Origin: Nitrospirota bacterium
Lineage (GTDB): Bacteria; Nitrospirota; Nitrospiria; Nitrospirales; Nitrospiraceae
DNA: 64,000 bases
Assembly (NCBI GenBank): GCA_018971525.1
Contig: JAGXAR010000012.1
Coordinates: 1 to 64,000 of the forward strand
Reading direction: 5' to 3'
Shown: positions 50,352 to 59,912 of the stretch, one piece after another
Layout: the number at the start of each line of letters is the position of its first letter
Numbering within the stretch: the stretch's first letter is position 1
Notes under the pieces: generated by a model
The model's database searches: none
Seen by the model: only the letters and a program-made list of their open reading frames with translations
What the model was told of the DNA's origin: nothing
Position numbers and translations under genes: made by a program

Positions 50352-50414
50352 GGTTCCCCCTGTGGTGATGGACGATGTCAGATCGGGTACCTCTCGCCTT
50401 CACTTGTGAGTCGG

Positions 50415-52256
50415 TCAGTTATGATGCCCACCGTCCAATGCCCGATCCAAATTAAATGCGGCGCTGATCAAAGCGAGATGGGTGAAGGCCTGCGGAAAGT
50501 TCCCGAGCGCCTCGCCGCTGTCGCCGATCTCCTCGGCATACAGCCCCACGTGATTGGCATGTCCCAACATCCGTTCAAACAGCAGCCGGGCTTCCGTCAG
50601 CTTTTCCCGATCGACATGCCCCGCCCGGGTCAGCGCTTCCACCAGCCAAAACGAACACATGGTAAACGTACCTTCACGTCCTTGGAGCCCATCTTCTCCG
50701 TTCGCGCTGTCGTAACGATACACGAGGCCATCGGAGACCAATCCCCCCTCCTTGGGTGAGCGATTGATGGCGTGCAGGGTGCTCAACATTCGCGGATCGT
50801 TGGGAGACATAAAAAATACCAGAGGCATGATGAGATTCGACGCGTCAAGCGATTCGCCGTCGTAGTGCTGCACAAAGGCCTGACGTTTCTCGCTCCATCC
50901 CTTGGACATGATTTCTTCGCAGATCTGATCCCGGATCCGCTGCCATCGATCCCGGTCGGCCGGAAACGACCGTTTATCGGCCAGTCGGATGCCCCGGTCC
51001 ATCGCCACCCAGCACATCATTTTCGAATAGACGAAATGACGCCGGCCTCCGCGCACTTCCCAGATGCCTTCGTCCGGCTGCTGCCAATGCTCACAGAGCC
51101 AATTGAGGCGGCGCCGGATGCGCTCCCAGGCGTCATAACCGATGGGCATGACGTATTTGTTATAGAGGTAGAGCGAATCAAGCAGCTCCCCGAAAATATC
51201 GAGCTGCAATTGACGATAGGCGCCGTTGCCGATCCTGACTGGCCGGGAACCTCGATACCCGTCCAGATGATCGAGGGTCTCCTCCTTGAGATCGTGGCGA
51301 CCGTCGATGCCGTAAACGATCTGCAGTGGGCCGTCCTCCTCGACCTCTCCGAATCGCGCATCCAGCCATTGCATGAAGGCGTGCGCTTCCTCCGTGAAGC
51401 CGATCCTCAACAAGCCGTACATCGTGAAGGCGGCGTCGCGGATCCAGGTGTAGCGATAGTCCCAATTCCGTCCTCCGCCGATCGACTCCGGCAGGCTGCA
51501 GGTCGGTGCCGCGATAATTGCTCCAGTCGGCTCGAAGGTCATCAGCTTCAGCGTCAGCGCCGACCGGTACACAATTTCGCGCCAGCGGCCTGTGTAGGTG
51601 CATTTGGACAGCCACCGGTGCCAGTAATTCACCGTGTGTTCGAATATGTCTTGCGTTTCAGTGTTTGAGGGAGACCGGCGACAGCCCTCTTCGGCCTTCA
51701 AGGGCCGCAGCACGAAGATCGCCTCCTCGCCTTCCTGAAGCGAAAATGTCGCGTGGACGCTCTCGCCGTCGCAGGTGAGCGGGACGGCGCTCGCCAGTCC
51801 CAGGTTCAGGACGGCCGACTCAAAGACGGCGCCGTGTTCTTCGATTCTCGCGCGATGCGGCATCCGAGCATAATCGAAGGCCGGCCGGCAGCTCATCCGG
51901 AAAGCCAGAGTCCCACGCGTGACTTTCACGCGCCGGATCAATTGGTCGTGCCATGGCGATTCCCGAGGCAACCCGGTCGGCATGAAATCTTCAAGCTCTC
52001 CGACGCCGTCCGGCGAGAGAAAGCGAGTGACCAGCACATTGGTTTCGGGCCAGTAAAACTGCTTCGTCCGGACGCCGTCCTCCCGAGGGCCGATCTCGAA
52101 CCGGCCCCCCTGCCGGTCGTCCAGAATGGCGGCGAAGACGCTCGGGGAATCGAAGAAGGGGAGACAGAGCCAATCGATCGAGCCGTTCAGGCCGACGAGC
52201 GCCGCCGTCCGCATGTTGCCAATGATGCCGTAATGTTCAATGGGCTGGTAGGTCAT
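50415..52256 (-). CDS. Glycoside hydrolase family 15 protein (glucoamylase/trehalase-like)
   Basis: A protein of about 613 residues with the bacterial GH15 layout. An N-terminal beta-sandwich ([40 protein letters not shown]) is followed by an alpha/alpha barrel. [20 protein letters not shown] is the family motif. [20 protein letters not shown] bears the first catalytic Glu, and [17 protein letters not shown] lies near the second. It hydrolyses alpha-glucans or trehalose. It is cytoplasmic, lacking a signal peptide. ATG at 52256 matches the usual N-terminus. It lies downstream of a 71-residue gene and the antiporter on the same strand. Confidence 0.92.
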   Translation of the reverse strand: MTYQPIEHYGIIGNMRTAALVGLNGSIDWLCLPFFDSPSVFAAILDDRQGGRFEIGPREDGVRTKQFYWPETNVLVTRFLSPDGVGELEDFMPTGLPRESPWHDQLIRRVKVTRGTLAFRMSCRPAFDYARMPHRARIEEHGAVFESAVLNLGLASAVPLTCDGESVHATFSLQEGEEAIFVLRPLKAEEGCRRSPSNTETQDIFEHTVNYWHRWLSKCTYTGRWREIVYRSALTLKLMTFEPTGAIIAAPTCSLPESIGGGRNWDYRYTWIRDAAFTMYGLLRIGFTEEAHAFMQWLDARFGEVEEDGPLQIVYGIDGRHDLKEETLDHLDGYRGSRPVRIGNGAYRQLQLDIFGELLDSLYLYNKYVMPIGYDAWERIRRRLNWLCEHWQQPDEGIWEVRGGRRHFVYSKMMCWVAMDRGIRLADKRSFPADRDRWQRIRDQICEEIMSKGWSEKRQAFVQHYDGESLDASNLIMPLVFFMSPNDPRMLSTLHAINRSPKEGGLVSDGLVYRYDSANGEDGLQGREGTFTMCSFWLVEALTRAGHVDREKLTEARLLFERMLGHANHVGLYAEEIGDSGEALGNFPQAFTHLALISAAFNLDRALDGGHHN

Positions 52257-52276
52257 AGCTCGAGCAGGTCGGCGGC

Positions 52277-52492
52277 TCACTCCAACGAACGGGGCCACAT
52301 GCTCTCAGCACGCAGTTCGACCCCATCCTGAACCGGCGCCAAGGCGAAGTTCAACTCAAATGTTTCTGCGCCTTGAGGCAACAGAAAGTCTCGGGCGTGT
52401 TTTCGGTTATGTATGATAGTCAGGTTATAGATTTCGGGCCACAGCCGCGCACGGACGAGGTGAAATGGTCCTGACACGTTTTCTAATTCCAC
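52277..52492 (-). CDS. Small hypothetical protein between antiporter and GH15 genes
   Basis: A 71-residue soluble protein from a GTG at 52492, six bases after the antiporter stop, ending 20 bases before the GH15 start. The sequence ([38 protein letters not shown]) looks like a folded beta-rich protein. No family known. The position suggests a coupled operon. A variant of the GC-rich motif (CGCGCACGGACGAGG, 52446-52460, plus strand) lies inside it, encoding the HLVRARL part. Confidence 0.6.
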   Translation of the reverse strand: MELENVSGPFHLVRARLWPEIYNLTIIHNRKHARDFLLPQGAETFELNFALAPVQDGVELRAESMWPRSLE

Positions 52493-52498
52493 GGACCG

Positions 52499-54106
52499 TC
52501 ATCTCGATACGCGGCGTTCTCCGATCCCGAGGCGCAACGCTTCGACATCGAGCTCGTGCTCCAGGCGATGCAGCAGTTCGTCGCTGATCGTACCGTCATT
52601 GCGCAGATCGATCAGGGCCAGGCGCTCCGCCGATAAGGTCTCGTGCCGCAACCGTCGAAAGGTATCGCCTGCCTCCAGAGAACAGTCCGGGTCCACGGTA
52701 CCGGAACTCCCGAAGCGTTCCAGTTGCCGGCCGTAATGTACACGCAGCCGATCGACGTGGTCCGACGTCAACCACTCCTCCCCTGCCAATTCGTCCAACC
52801 GTCGTACCGCAGCCGTGGCCGCATGCTCACGTGCCTGCCTTTCTTCCTGCTCCTCTCCGCGGTCTTCTTCGAGCCTCAAAGCCCGAATCAACGGTGTCAG
52901 CGAGAGCCCCTGCAGCACCAGCGTGGCCAGGATCACCGAAAAGCTGATCAAGATGATTTCGCCTCGAAAGGGAAACGGCTGTCCGGCAGCAGTCGTGACC
53001 GGCAACGCCAACGCGGCCGCCAACGTGACGATCCCTCGCATCCCGGTCCAGCCGATCAGAAAGAGAGGAGGCCAGGGCGGCATGGGATCGCGCACCCGCA
53101 ACGAAGGGATCAGCAGCCGGGGAAGGACCGCCGCCAAGGGCACCCATCCCAAACGGACGACAATGGCCGTGACGCTCACCATCGCGCCGACATTCAGCAG
53201 CAGCCTGAACTGACCGGACGGCACAGCCTCGAGCAACCCACCAAGCTGCAGACCGATGAGGATGAAAATGAAGCCATTCAGCACAAAGATAAGCAGATTC
53301 CACACCGCACGAGCCTGCAGACGCGTGGTCGGCGCCACTGCCGCACTAAAATGTTGCCGCACATGCAGGCCTCCCGCGACGCAGGCGAGCACCGCGGACG
53401 CCTGCGTCAATTCGCCCAGCACCCAAGCCAGATACGGCGCCAACAACGTGATCGAAATCTGAGTAAAGCTGTCCTCCGTGGCACAAAGCGCCCAACGTGC
53501 TGCCATGCCCACGGCAAGACCAAGGGCCACGCCCACCACGGCGGCAAAGACGAACTGAAGCAGCGCCTCCCCGAGCACAAAGCTCCCGCCCACAGCCGCA
53601 CCGACGGCAGCACGGTACAGCACGAGCGCCGTGGCATCGTTCACCAAACTTTCGCCTTCGAGGATCGTGACGATACGACGAGGAATCCGCAGACGTCGTC
53701 CGATGGCCGTCGCCGACACGGCATCCGGCGGAGAGACAATGGCGCCTAACGCGATGGCTCCTGCCCATCCGATACCCGGCAGCATCGCGTGCGCAACCGC
53801 CGCGACCGCAGCCGTCGTCGCCGACACGAGCCCGACCGCCAGCAATGAGATCGGCCTGAGATTGTCGCGAAATTCACGCCACGACGTGAAATAGGCGGCG
53901 GACCACAGGATAGGAGGCAGGAAGACCAGAAAGACGAGATCAGGACTGAGCGTGACTGCCGGAAGCCTTGGAACCACACCAAGCACCAATCCACCGATCA
54001 CAAGAAGAATGGGATAGGGAATGAAGATCTTCCGGGCGACCGTCGTCAGCGCCAACACCACTGCGAGCAGCAGGATGACGATCTCGAGCTGATGCAGCCC
54101 CTCCAT
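52499..54106 (-). CDS. CPA1-family Na+/H+ antiporter
   Basis: A 535-residue inner-membrane antiporter. About twelve helices occupy residues 5-400. LVFLVFLPPILWSAAYFTSW is the amiloride-type FFxxLPPI motif, ALGAIVSPPDAVSATAIGRRL carries the paired Pro-Asp of the ion site, and EGESLVNDATALVLYRAA carries the Asn-Asp pair. A hydrophilic tail of about 130 residues has no named domain. It resembles NhaP and YjcE and exchanges Na+ or K+ for protons. ATG at 54106, with GGGGGAGGG directly before it, gives the standard N-terminus. Confidence 0.92.
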   Translation of the reverse strand: MEGLHQLEIVILLLAVVLALTTVARKIFIPYPILLVIGGLVLGVVPRLPAVTLSPDLVFLVFLPPILWSAAYFTSWREFRDNLRPISLLAVGLVSATTAAVAAVAHAMLPGIGWAGAIALGAIVSPPDAVSATAIGRRLRIPRRIVTILEGESLVNDATALVLYRAAVGAAVGGSFVLGEALLQFVFAAVVGVALGLAVGMAARWALCATEDSFTQISITLLAPYLAWVLGELTQASAVLACVAGGLHVRQHFSAAVAPTTRLQARAVWNLLIFVLNGFIFILIGLQLGGLLEAVPSGQFRLLLNVGAMVSVTAIVVRLGWVPLAAVLPRLLIPSLRVRDPMPPWPPLFLIGWTGMRGIVTLAAALALPVTTAAGQPFPFRGEIILISFSVILATLVLQGLSLTPLIRALRLEEDRGEEQEERQAREHAATAAVRRLDELAGEEWLTSDHVDRLRVHYGRQLERFGSSGTVDPDCSLEAGDTFRRLRHETLSAERLALIDLRNDGTISDELLHRLEHELDVEALRLGIGERRVSR

Positions 54107-54568
54107 CCCTCCCCCTTCCTCATCATGCACAACCGGCTGAGAGCGGAAAAATCGAGACAGGCTACTTTGGGAAGAACACGGAGTCAACTGCAGGACGGTG
54201 GGATTGACTAAGCACGCCACTCACGTGCCGCGCGGGAGCAGTCCGAGATCAGGACGAATCGAGGGTCACGTGCACGGACCGTTCGTGCGGGCCATCCTCT
54301 TCGTTCGCCGTTCGTCCCACGAATAGAGCAGATGCTGTATGGCTTTTGGTGGCAGCCTCGGGCTGCAGAGCACTGACACAGTTTTCTGTGTACGTGCCAT
54401 GGGCCATCAGCTATACGCTCTTCCATCCCGCGAAATGCGCTTCACGCTTCACGAGATACGGTCTTATCGACATCCAACAAGCCGAACGAGATGGCCGCTG
54501 CACGGACGATTACACTGATAAAGTAGAATCCCCCGTTTTCCGGTCTGAGACGGTGACGGTTCAGCGGG
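54107..54568. other. Gene-free stretch upstream of the antiporter
   Basis: No coding region can be supported. A short tandem (CGCTTCACGCTTCACG, 54436-54451) and an imperfect dyad around GCAGCCTCGGGCTGC (54352-54366) are visible. The antiporter promoter must lie here. Confidence 0.4.
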
Positions 54569-55303
54569 TTACGGAAAAATGATGGCGTGCTCGGAGTGGC
54601 CGATCGCTTTGAGAGCGGCTTCCAGCGCGTCAGCCATCGGCGGAGGGCCGCAGAGAAAAATCACGGTGTCAGGACCGGGCGGCGGCAGTTGCCCGCGCAG
54701 AATGGCCTCGGTGATGCGGCCCGTGCCCTGCGACCAGCCTGCAGGCGGCTGCTCCAGAACATGATAACAATGGAAGTTTGCGTGTTCGCGCACATCCTCG
54801 TCCCACTCGTCCCGAAAAATGATGTCGGCCTCGGTCTTGTTGGCAAAAACCAGAAACAGCTCGACACCGAGGCTCTTGGCGAGAATCCAGCGAATGATTG
54901 CAATCATCGGGGTGATGCCCGTGCCGCCCGCCACAAACCCCACCTTCTTCGCCATGCCGTCCACCCAATGGCCGCCGGGATTCGGCCCGCTCATCAGCAC
55001 GGTGTCTCCGGGCTCCCGTTCATGGAGATACTTCGAAATCGCGCCGGTTTCGTACCGCTTGACCGTCAAGTCGAAGTATCCCGTCGCGCCGGGCATCGAC
55101 GACGGCGTGTAGGGACGTTTGACCGGTTTTCCGTCGATCGTGGCGTGGACGTAAAGATGATCGCCGGGCAGCAGGTCCAACGTGGCATCGTCAGGCAGGG
55201 CAAAGCAGAATGTGCTCGTGTCGTGGGTATCGTGATGAATCGCCGTGAGCTCGTAGGGCACGGGCGTCTTCGACTTGATGCGCGTAACAGTTCCCGACAT
55301 CAT
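54569..55303 (-). CDS. Ferredoxin-NADP reductase-type FAD/NAD(P)-binding oxidoreductase
   Basis: A 244-residue flavoprotein. The FAD domain has PGDHLYVHATIDGKPVKRPY-TPSS, with the RPYTPSS motif as in cytochrome b5 reductase and nitrate reductase. The NAD(P) domain has GFVAGGTGITPMIAIIRWIL and the C-terminal IFLCGPPPMADALEAAL. It has no ferredoxin or heme domain, so it must pass electrons to a separate partner, such as a ferredoxin or cytochrome, not identified nearby. Start at 55303 or 55300 (two adjacent ATGs). Single gene. Confidence 0.9.
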   Translation of the reverse strand: MMSGTVTRIKSKTPVPYELTAIHHDTHDTSTFCFALPDDATLDLLPGDHLYVHATIDGKPVKRPYTPSSMPGATGYFDLTVKRYETGAISKYLHEREPGDTVLMSGPNPGGHWVDGMAKKVGFVAGGTGITPMIAIIRWILAKSLGVELFLVFANKTEADIIFRDEWDEDVREHANFHCYHVLEQPPAGWSQGTGRITEAILRGQLPPPGPDTVIFLCGPPPMADALEAALKAIGHSEHAIIFP

Positions 55304-55530
55304 GGCTCTATCATACGAGCCTGAGGAAACGGTCGCAACTGAGGAAGCGGACGCGGTGGGCGGCCGGCGAGACTGAGACTAGCGAAGCTGAGGCGTCGTA
55401 CAAATCTGTAATTCTCCCGTTGTTTCATCACAGCCTCAACGCATGTAGGGGTAGATTCTCTTCATTAAAATGCCGCAAACTGAGCGACTCAGGCGACGTG
55501 ATCGATCGGGATAAGACAGAGACGAAGGCC

Positions 55531-56274
55531 ATGCTAAGACAACTGATGACTTTGCTTGGAATTGCTGTCGCGTTGGGCGCGAGTGGTTGTGGCGACCAGA
55601 CTCCAGTGGTAACCCCGTCAAATACAGCTGAGGGGCTCTGGTTCGGGACTACCAATACCAACCGGACTCTTAAGGCCGCCGTCCTTGACGACGGCACCTA
55701 CTATTTTTTCTATTCCGTCGCGGCCAATCCCAATCAGATCGCCGGTGTCATACAAGGCACCGGCACTTCGAACAACGGGAGCTTCACCTCACCAAACACG
55801 AAAGACTTCGGTATCGGCGTCACGGTGCTGGATGCGACCATCTCTGCCAACTATGCCTCGCGCCAGTTCCTAAATGGTTCGATCACATACTCGGGAGCGG
55901 GCACGGTGACGTTCACCAGTTCCTACAACACCGCCTATGATACGACTCCGACCGTTGCCAGTCTTGCCGGCGTCTACACCGGCCAGGCAGGTAGCTCCGG
56001 GGGCGTGCAGACAGCGAATATAACGGCCCGAGCCGATGGAACGTTTACGGGGACCGAGCAAAACGGCTGCACGTTTACGGGTAACGCGACGGCACGGACT
56101 CGCGGGAACATCTTCGACCAGAGCATTACATTCGGCGGGGCGCCCTGCTTTTTCGCCGGCAGTACCTTCCAGGGGATCGTGTACTTCGATATTCCAACCC
56201 GTCAACTGTATACGGCTGCTCCGAACAGTCTCCGCACCGATGCGGCGATCTTTTTTGGCACGAAGATCCTTTGA
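55531..56274 (+). CDS. Secreted lipoprotein of unknown function
   Basis: A 247-residue lipoprotein with the lipobox LGASGC (Cys18). The mature part is Gly, Ser, Thr and Asn-rich and beta-strand-like (TAEGLWFGTTNTNRTLKA, DDGTYYFFYSVAANPNQIAG, GSITYSGAGTVTFTSSYNTA). Two similar halves each contain a G(x)W/Y-type strand, a D-G-T turn and a final NGxxTFTG-like segment. No named domain. It is probably on the outer membrane. ATG at 55531 is chosen because the signal begins there. The GC-rich motif and the group II intron 3' end follow about 120-140 bases after the stop. Confidence 0.75.
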   Translation: MLRQLMTLLGIAVALGASGCGDQTPVVTPSNTAEGLWFGTTNTNRTLKAAVLDDGTYYFFYSVAANPNQIAGVIQGTGTSNNGSFTSPNTKDFGIGVTVLDATISANYASRQFLNGSITYSGAGTVTFTSSYNTAYDTTPTVASLAGVYTGQAGSSGGVQTANITARADGTFTGTEQNGCTFTGNATARTRGNIFDQSITFGGAPCFFAGSTFQGIVYFDIPTRQLYTAAPNSLRTDAAIFFGTKIL

Positions 56275-56390
56275 CAGGACGTACGCCCTTTCAACGGTTC
56301 CCGGAACCTTTTTCAGCTCTCGTGCCCTGTCGAGAAGCGACGTCAACAGCGCAGAAACCGCCGGTTCGAAGATGGAGGCAAGCGCCGCAC

Positions 56391-56405
56391 CGCGCGCGGA
56401 CGAGG
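56391..56405 (+). repeat. GC-rich oriented motif beside the group II intron
   Basis: A consensus copy (CGCGCGCGGACGAGG). AGCGCC on the left and GGCGCT on the right are complementary arms. The group II intron 3' boundary lies 11 bases beyond its right end, so the intron interrupts the sequence that follows this motif. Confidence 0.7.
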
Positions 56406-56456
56406 CGCTCCGACAAGTTGAGTAGCCCAGCGGAATCTCACCGCCAGGCCCTCCCA

Positions 56457-56490
56457 GAACCGGACGTGAACCTCTCGATTCATCCGGCTC
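56457..56490 (-). ncRNA. Group II intron catalytic domain V
   Basis: A 34-base hairpin. GAGCCGGATGAATC pairs with GGTTCACGTCCGGTTC around a GAGA tetraloop, with the two-base bulge (CG) on the 3' side. This is the canonical domain V form and length, including the catalytic AGC-like triad at the 5' end of the stem. Confidence 0.9.
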
Positions 56491-57735
56491 CTATCGTCCA
56501 ACCGGTGACGCCAGCGCCCAATGGGCAAACAGGTCAGGGTGGCGGGCGCGGACCCGCCACAACCAGTGCCATGCTCGCCCCTTGTGTGCGCGGAGTCGTG
56601 TGTATTTGCGTTGCGCCCATCGCACCAGAAAATCATCCAGTGTGCGCAGGGCGCGACGGAGTGCCGACGCGTGAAATCGTCCATAGTAACCCACCCAGCC
56701 TCTCAGCAGAGGGTGGGTCCAACGGGCGATCTCTTCCAAGGCCAGATCATTCCGCTGATGCAGCTGCCAGCGACGCATGCTCTGTCTGATCGCCTTGGCC
56801 GCTTTCTCGCTCACCGCCGGTGCGAAACTGACGAATACCTTTCCCGTCGCATTCTTCGACGACCGTGGGCGAAATGTGTAGCCCAGGAAGTCAAAGCGCT
56901 GTTCAGGATAGCGGCCTCGCCGGTTGGCATCCTTGCCGTACACGATCGTGGTCTTGTGCGGATGCAGTTCCAGGTGCCACTGCGCGAAACGCTGCGCCAG
57001 CGCGTCCTTCAAGGCCCGCGCTTGCTCCTCGCTCTTACAATGGCAGATGATGTCGTCAGCGTAGCGCTCGAAGGGGATGTCGGGGTGCTGCACCGCCATC
57101 CACCGGTCGAATGCTGCATGCAGAAACAGATTGGCCAGAAGCGGGCTCATCACCGCGCCCTGAGGCGTTCCCTGCTTCCGTTCCGCTAACGTCCCATCCG
57201 GCATGCACACCGGTGCCCTGAGCCATCTTTCGACGTACAGCAACACCCATGTGCAGTCGGTGTGTCGACGCAACACCCGTAACAAGAGCTCCCAGTCGAT
57301 GGTCTCGAAGAAGCTCTTGAGATCGAGATCCAGCACCCAGTCATAGCGCCAGCACCGTTGTCGCGCCACCGAGAGTGCCTGATGCGCTGACCGACCCGGG
57401 CGATATCCATACGAGTCGCCATGGAACAATGGTTCCAGAATCGGCTCAAGGTATCGTGTGGCCACCGTCTGGGCGATTCGATCACAGACCGTAGGAATGC
57501 CTAACGGCCTGGTGCTCTTCTCGTCTTTCGGGATGTCCACCCGGCGCACCGGCGGCGGGAAGTAGCTGCCGGAGCACAGTCGATTCCACAGCCGATAGAG
57601 ATTGTTTTCCCTATCCTCTTCAAACTGCTCAATCGACTGTCCGTCCACTCCCGCTGCCCCGTGGTTGGCCCTCACCCGTTTGTACGCGTCCCACACGTCA
57701 CGTTTGGCAATACAAAACGGTTTGGCGTTATCCAT
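56491..57735 (-). CDS. ltrA: Group II intron reverse transcriptase/maturase
   Basis: A 414-residue intron-encoded protein. RT blocks are clear: NHGAAGVDGQSIEQFEED (block 0/1), RPLGIPTVCDRIAQTVATRY (2), DSYGYRPGRSAHQALSVAR, DLDLKSFFETIDWELL (3), QGTPQGAVMSPLLANLFLH (4), FERYADDIICHCKSEEQ (5, with catalytic YADD) and HPHKTTIVYGKD (6). Thumb/domain X follows, with RWTHPLLRGWVGYYGRFHAS. There is no HNH endonuclease domain, so it would use the replication-fork or DNA-hairpin route. It helps splicing and mobility of its host intron. GAGGAGG lies before the ATG. All catalytic residues are intact. Confidence 0.95.
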   Translation of the reverse strand: MDNAKPFCIAKRDVWDAYKRVRANHGAAGVDGQSIEQFEEDRENNLYRLWNRLCSGSYFPPPVRRVDIPKDEKSTRPLGIPTVCDRIAQTVATRYLEPILEPLFHGDSYGYRPGRSAHQALSVARQRCWRYDWVLDLDLKSFFETIDWELLLRVLRRHTDCTWVLLYVERWLRAPVCMPDGTLAERKQGTPQGAVMSPLLANLFLHAAFDRWMAVQHPDIPFERYADDIICHCKSEEQARALKDALAQRFAQWHLELHPHKTTIVYGKDANRRGRYPEQRFDFLGYTFRPRSSKNATGKVFVSFAPAVSEKAAKAIRQSMRRWQLHQRNDLALEEIARWTHPLLRGWVGYYGRFHASALRRALRTLDDFLVRWAQRKYTRLRAHKGRAWHWLWRVRARHPDLFAHWALASPVGR

Positions 57736-58339
57736 GCGAGTCCTCCTCGTGTGAGTTGCTCGCTCGATAACACCGGACGACGACGCCCCTTCGGTCCAGT
57801 CCCATTACAGAACCTTCCTCCCTACTACGAGCGACTCCGTCCCTGTGCCCCGCATCGGTACTCTGGCCCTTGCGGGGGCTGCCCGCTTGCGCGTCTCCCT
57901 TTGCATCGGAGCGACAGGTTCCTACGTTCCGCACCCACGCCTGAATCAAGGTCACGCCGCCTTCATGCCGGACGCCAGTGGAGCCGTACACAGGTCCCCC
58001 TCCACCTGCTTCGCGGGACAGAGTCTCGATCCCGGTTTCGACGTCGCTTTCGGTCTTTCGACACATCATCAGCGGTTCACTTGCGTTCGTCTTCTTGATT
58101 CGTACCTGACGGAATACATTCCGCCTTTTCCGGCAACGCTCACGACGACGACTCTTGATCGACGCCGCTTGCCGCGGTTTGAAGTCTGCGCCTGTACGCC
58201 GACTTCGAGGGACCTCCCCTCATCGTGGGTGAAGCATCGCCTCCATCCCTACATAGATGGTTGCGTTCGTAGCACACAAACTCCCGGCCCCTTTTCATCT
58301 GCGGCAAGTTCTTGCTCGATGACAGAAGCATTGACCATT

Positions 58340-58825
58340 TCACTCCACCACCCAGATCGCAAAACCCTTTGCGTCGCGGAGTAATTGATCAGTCACGCCG
58401 CCGCCGAAGATCCGTTTGATCCGGGACGTCCCATGCCGCCCCACGACGATGGTTTCGTGATGTCCGCTTCGGGCCTCTTCGAGAATATTTCCGGCGATAT
58501 CGTCCTCATGGCCGAATTTCAACGCCACGCGGGTCGTGTCGAATCCGGATTGTGTCAGCGTCTCGCACGCCTTCTTCAGGACATGGCACTCGGATTCCCG
58601 TTCCTTCCGAATCCAGGCGTCCTGCTCATCGCGTAACTGCACGCCCAATTGCACCTCGGCGGCAGGATTCTCCGATCCGCCATGCTCCAGCAACTCCCGC
58701 GGCATGGGCTTGAGCACATGAAAGAGAGTGACGGCGGCATCAGGCGTCCAGCGCAGGAGAGATCCAACATACTGGACAACGCGATGGGAGTTCTCCGACT
58801 CGTCAATGGCCAGAAGAATGCGCAT
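58340..58825 (-). CDS. UspA-family universal stress protein
   Basis: A 161-residue single-domain UspA. ILLAIDESENSHRVVQYVGS (the strand-1 nucleotide region) opens the fold. HHETIVVGRHGTSRIKRIFG and GGVTDQLLRDAKGFAIWVVE contain the ATP-binding G-2x-G-9x-G-like loop. It is probably an ATP-binding general stress protein. AAGGAGG lies five bases before the ATG at 58825; an upstream in-frame start is less likely. A group II intron begins 62 bases downstream in the same direction, so its transcript may enter the intron. Confidence 0.9.
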   Translation of the reverse strand: MRILLAIDESENSHRVVQYVGSLLRWTPDAAVTLFHVLKPMPRELLEHGGSENPAAEVQLGVQLRDEQDAWIRKERESECHVLKKACETLTQSGFDTTRVALKFGHEDDIAGNILEEARSGHHETIVVGRHGTSRIKRIFGGGVTDQLLRDAKGFAIWVVE

Positions 58826-58969
58826 AGAAGCCTCCTTGGAAGGGCGGGGCAAACGGTGTAGCGATCTGCACATTATCCCCCCTTGAATCAGCCGATACCA
58901 GGGGGTTGCCCGGGGCGAGTCCAATTGTCAGAAGCTAGAGAGAGGAAATCTGTACGTTGGAGTGCACTC

Positions 58970-59503
58970 TCAGTTGGCGTGACACCGTTGCCCACCGAGT
59001 AAATCCGGCGGGCACCGGCTGGAACCCGGATAGGCAGCCCCGATCGGTGCGGGCACCATATAAGCGGGAACTCCGGGGGTCGAAGCAGTTTCCGAACTGC
59101 GGGGGGCCGGTGTAACGGCCCGAGGAATCCTAACCGTCACGTCCGGCGGAACAGTCCGAGGCTTGGAGAGCAATGAAGATGGCACATACACCGAGGGAAG
59201 ATCGGACTCCTGCTCAGATGATTGTGGCGGCGACAGGTATGCGGACAGCCAATCCGGCGGCCATGGAGGCGCCTTCGATTCAGAACTCCGCTTGTCGCCG
59301 AAGTCGGGAACAGGCGGAGCCGGTTTCCCCCGTTGAGGAAACAGGGCGCGAATCGCTGCGAGAGTTCGTTCTCCTTCATCATCGGATTGCAGCGCAGCTA
59401 CTCCGCTCGCCTGCACTGACTCTTCCCTGTCCATCACTGCACAGCCGTACAGAAGCAGGCTTATGATCACCGCAAGAAGTCCTATGGGCTTATCTTGAAT
59501 CAT
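58970..59503 (-). CDS. Putative lipoprotein, Pro-rich, unknown function
   Basis: A protein of about 177 residues with the lipobox LLLYGC (signal at residues 1-20 from the ATG at 59503). The mature part has no named domain. It is rich in Pro and Ser (APPWPPDWLSAYLSPPQSSE, VPPDVTVRIPRAVTPAPRSS) and ends with two Cys residues about 12 apart (SSRCPPDLLGGQRC) that could form a disulfide. Probably in the outer membrane or periplasm. Confidence 0.65.
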   Translation of the reverse strand: MIQDKPIGLLAVIISLLLYGCAVMDREESVQASGVAALQSDDEGERTLAAIRALFPQRGKPAPPVPDFGDKRSSESKAPPWPPDWLSAYLSPPQSSEQESDLPSVYVPSSLLSKPRTVPPDVTVRIPRAVTPAPRSSETASTPGVPAYMVPAPIGAAYPGSSRCPPDLLGGQRCHAN

Positions 59504-59912
59504 GCGTCTCCGTCGAGGAGCTGGTTCGTCCATCGCACGAATCTGAGGGGGCATAACCTGTACCAATCCTCTCAAGTTAATATTTCCAACAACTTCCTAA
59601 TAGGTCTGTACTGTTTGTACTGGGACGAGTTATCCGCTCCAAGACAGAATGTCAAAACCAAAACCCGTCAGAAATACAACCGTTTCAGGCAGAGCAGAGA
59701 CGATATGTCCCTAAATCTTAGCTCCTTCAGCTTCTCAATCTTGATTCAGTTCCTCCAACCCTTCGCAAGACTTACTGTTTTTTCTCCTTGTCATCTTTGG
59801 CAAACCATTTGCGCCAAGTAAGCGAAAGAACAGCCGGTAGCGCGGCATAGGGGCGACTCGTCGCTGTTGTCGCGGAACTACAACCATACTCTTCTCATTC
59901 GGAGGTGCAACG
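59504..59912. other. Gene-free, relatively AT-rich stretch
   Basis: No gene can be supported in about 410 bases between a divergent pair. AT-rich patches (AAGTTAATATTTCCAACAAC near 59574) suggest the promoters of the lipoprotein and of the small exported protein at 59913. A CGGAGGTGC ribosome site ends the region. Confidence 0.4.

Larger units (their letters stand above)
56417..58277 (-). mobile_element. Complete group II intron with encoded maturase
   Basis: A retroelement of about 1.86 kb. The 5' end reads GTGTGCTACGAACGCAACC from 58277, matching the GUGYG start of group II introns. Domain V is intact at 56457-56490. The presumed domain VI follows, and the 3' end ...GGGCTACTCAAC closes at 56417 with the expected AY. 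The reverse transcriptase/maturase ORF lies in domain IV and stops one base before domain V. Boundaries are inferred from these motifs. It has the same orientation as the uspA gene, lies 62 bases beyond its stop, and therefore does not interrupt a coding gene. The roughly 540 bases between the 5' end and the ORF are structured RNA domains I-III, with no other gene. Confidence 0.85.

Noticed and set aside
52643-53749. 368-codon plus-strand frame opposite the Na+/H+ antiporter
   Set aside because: Gln/Arg/His-rich shadow of the antiporter, with no folded-protein pattern.
54436-54451. Short tandem CGCTTCACGCTTCACG as a possible regulatory repeat
   Set aside because: Only two units and no related copies noticed; insufficient to call a feature.
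57661-58384. Plus-strand frames of 145 and 179 codons opposite the intron 5' region
   Set aside because: They cover structured intron RNA domains I-III and the start of the uspA end; no family and no ribosome site.
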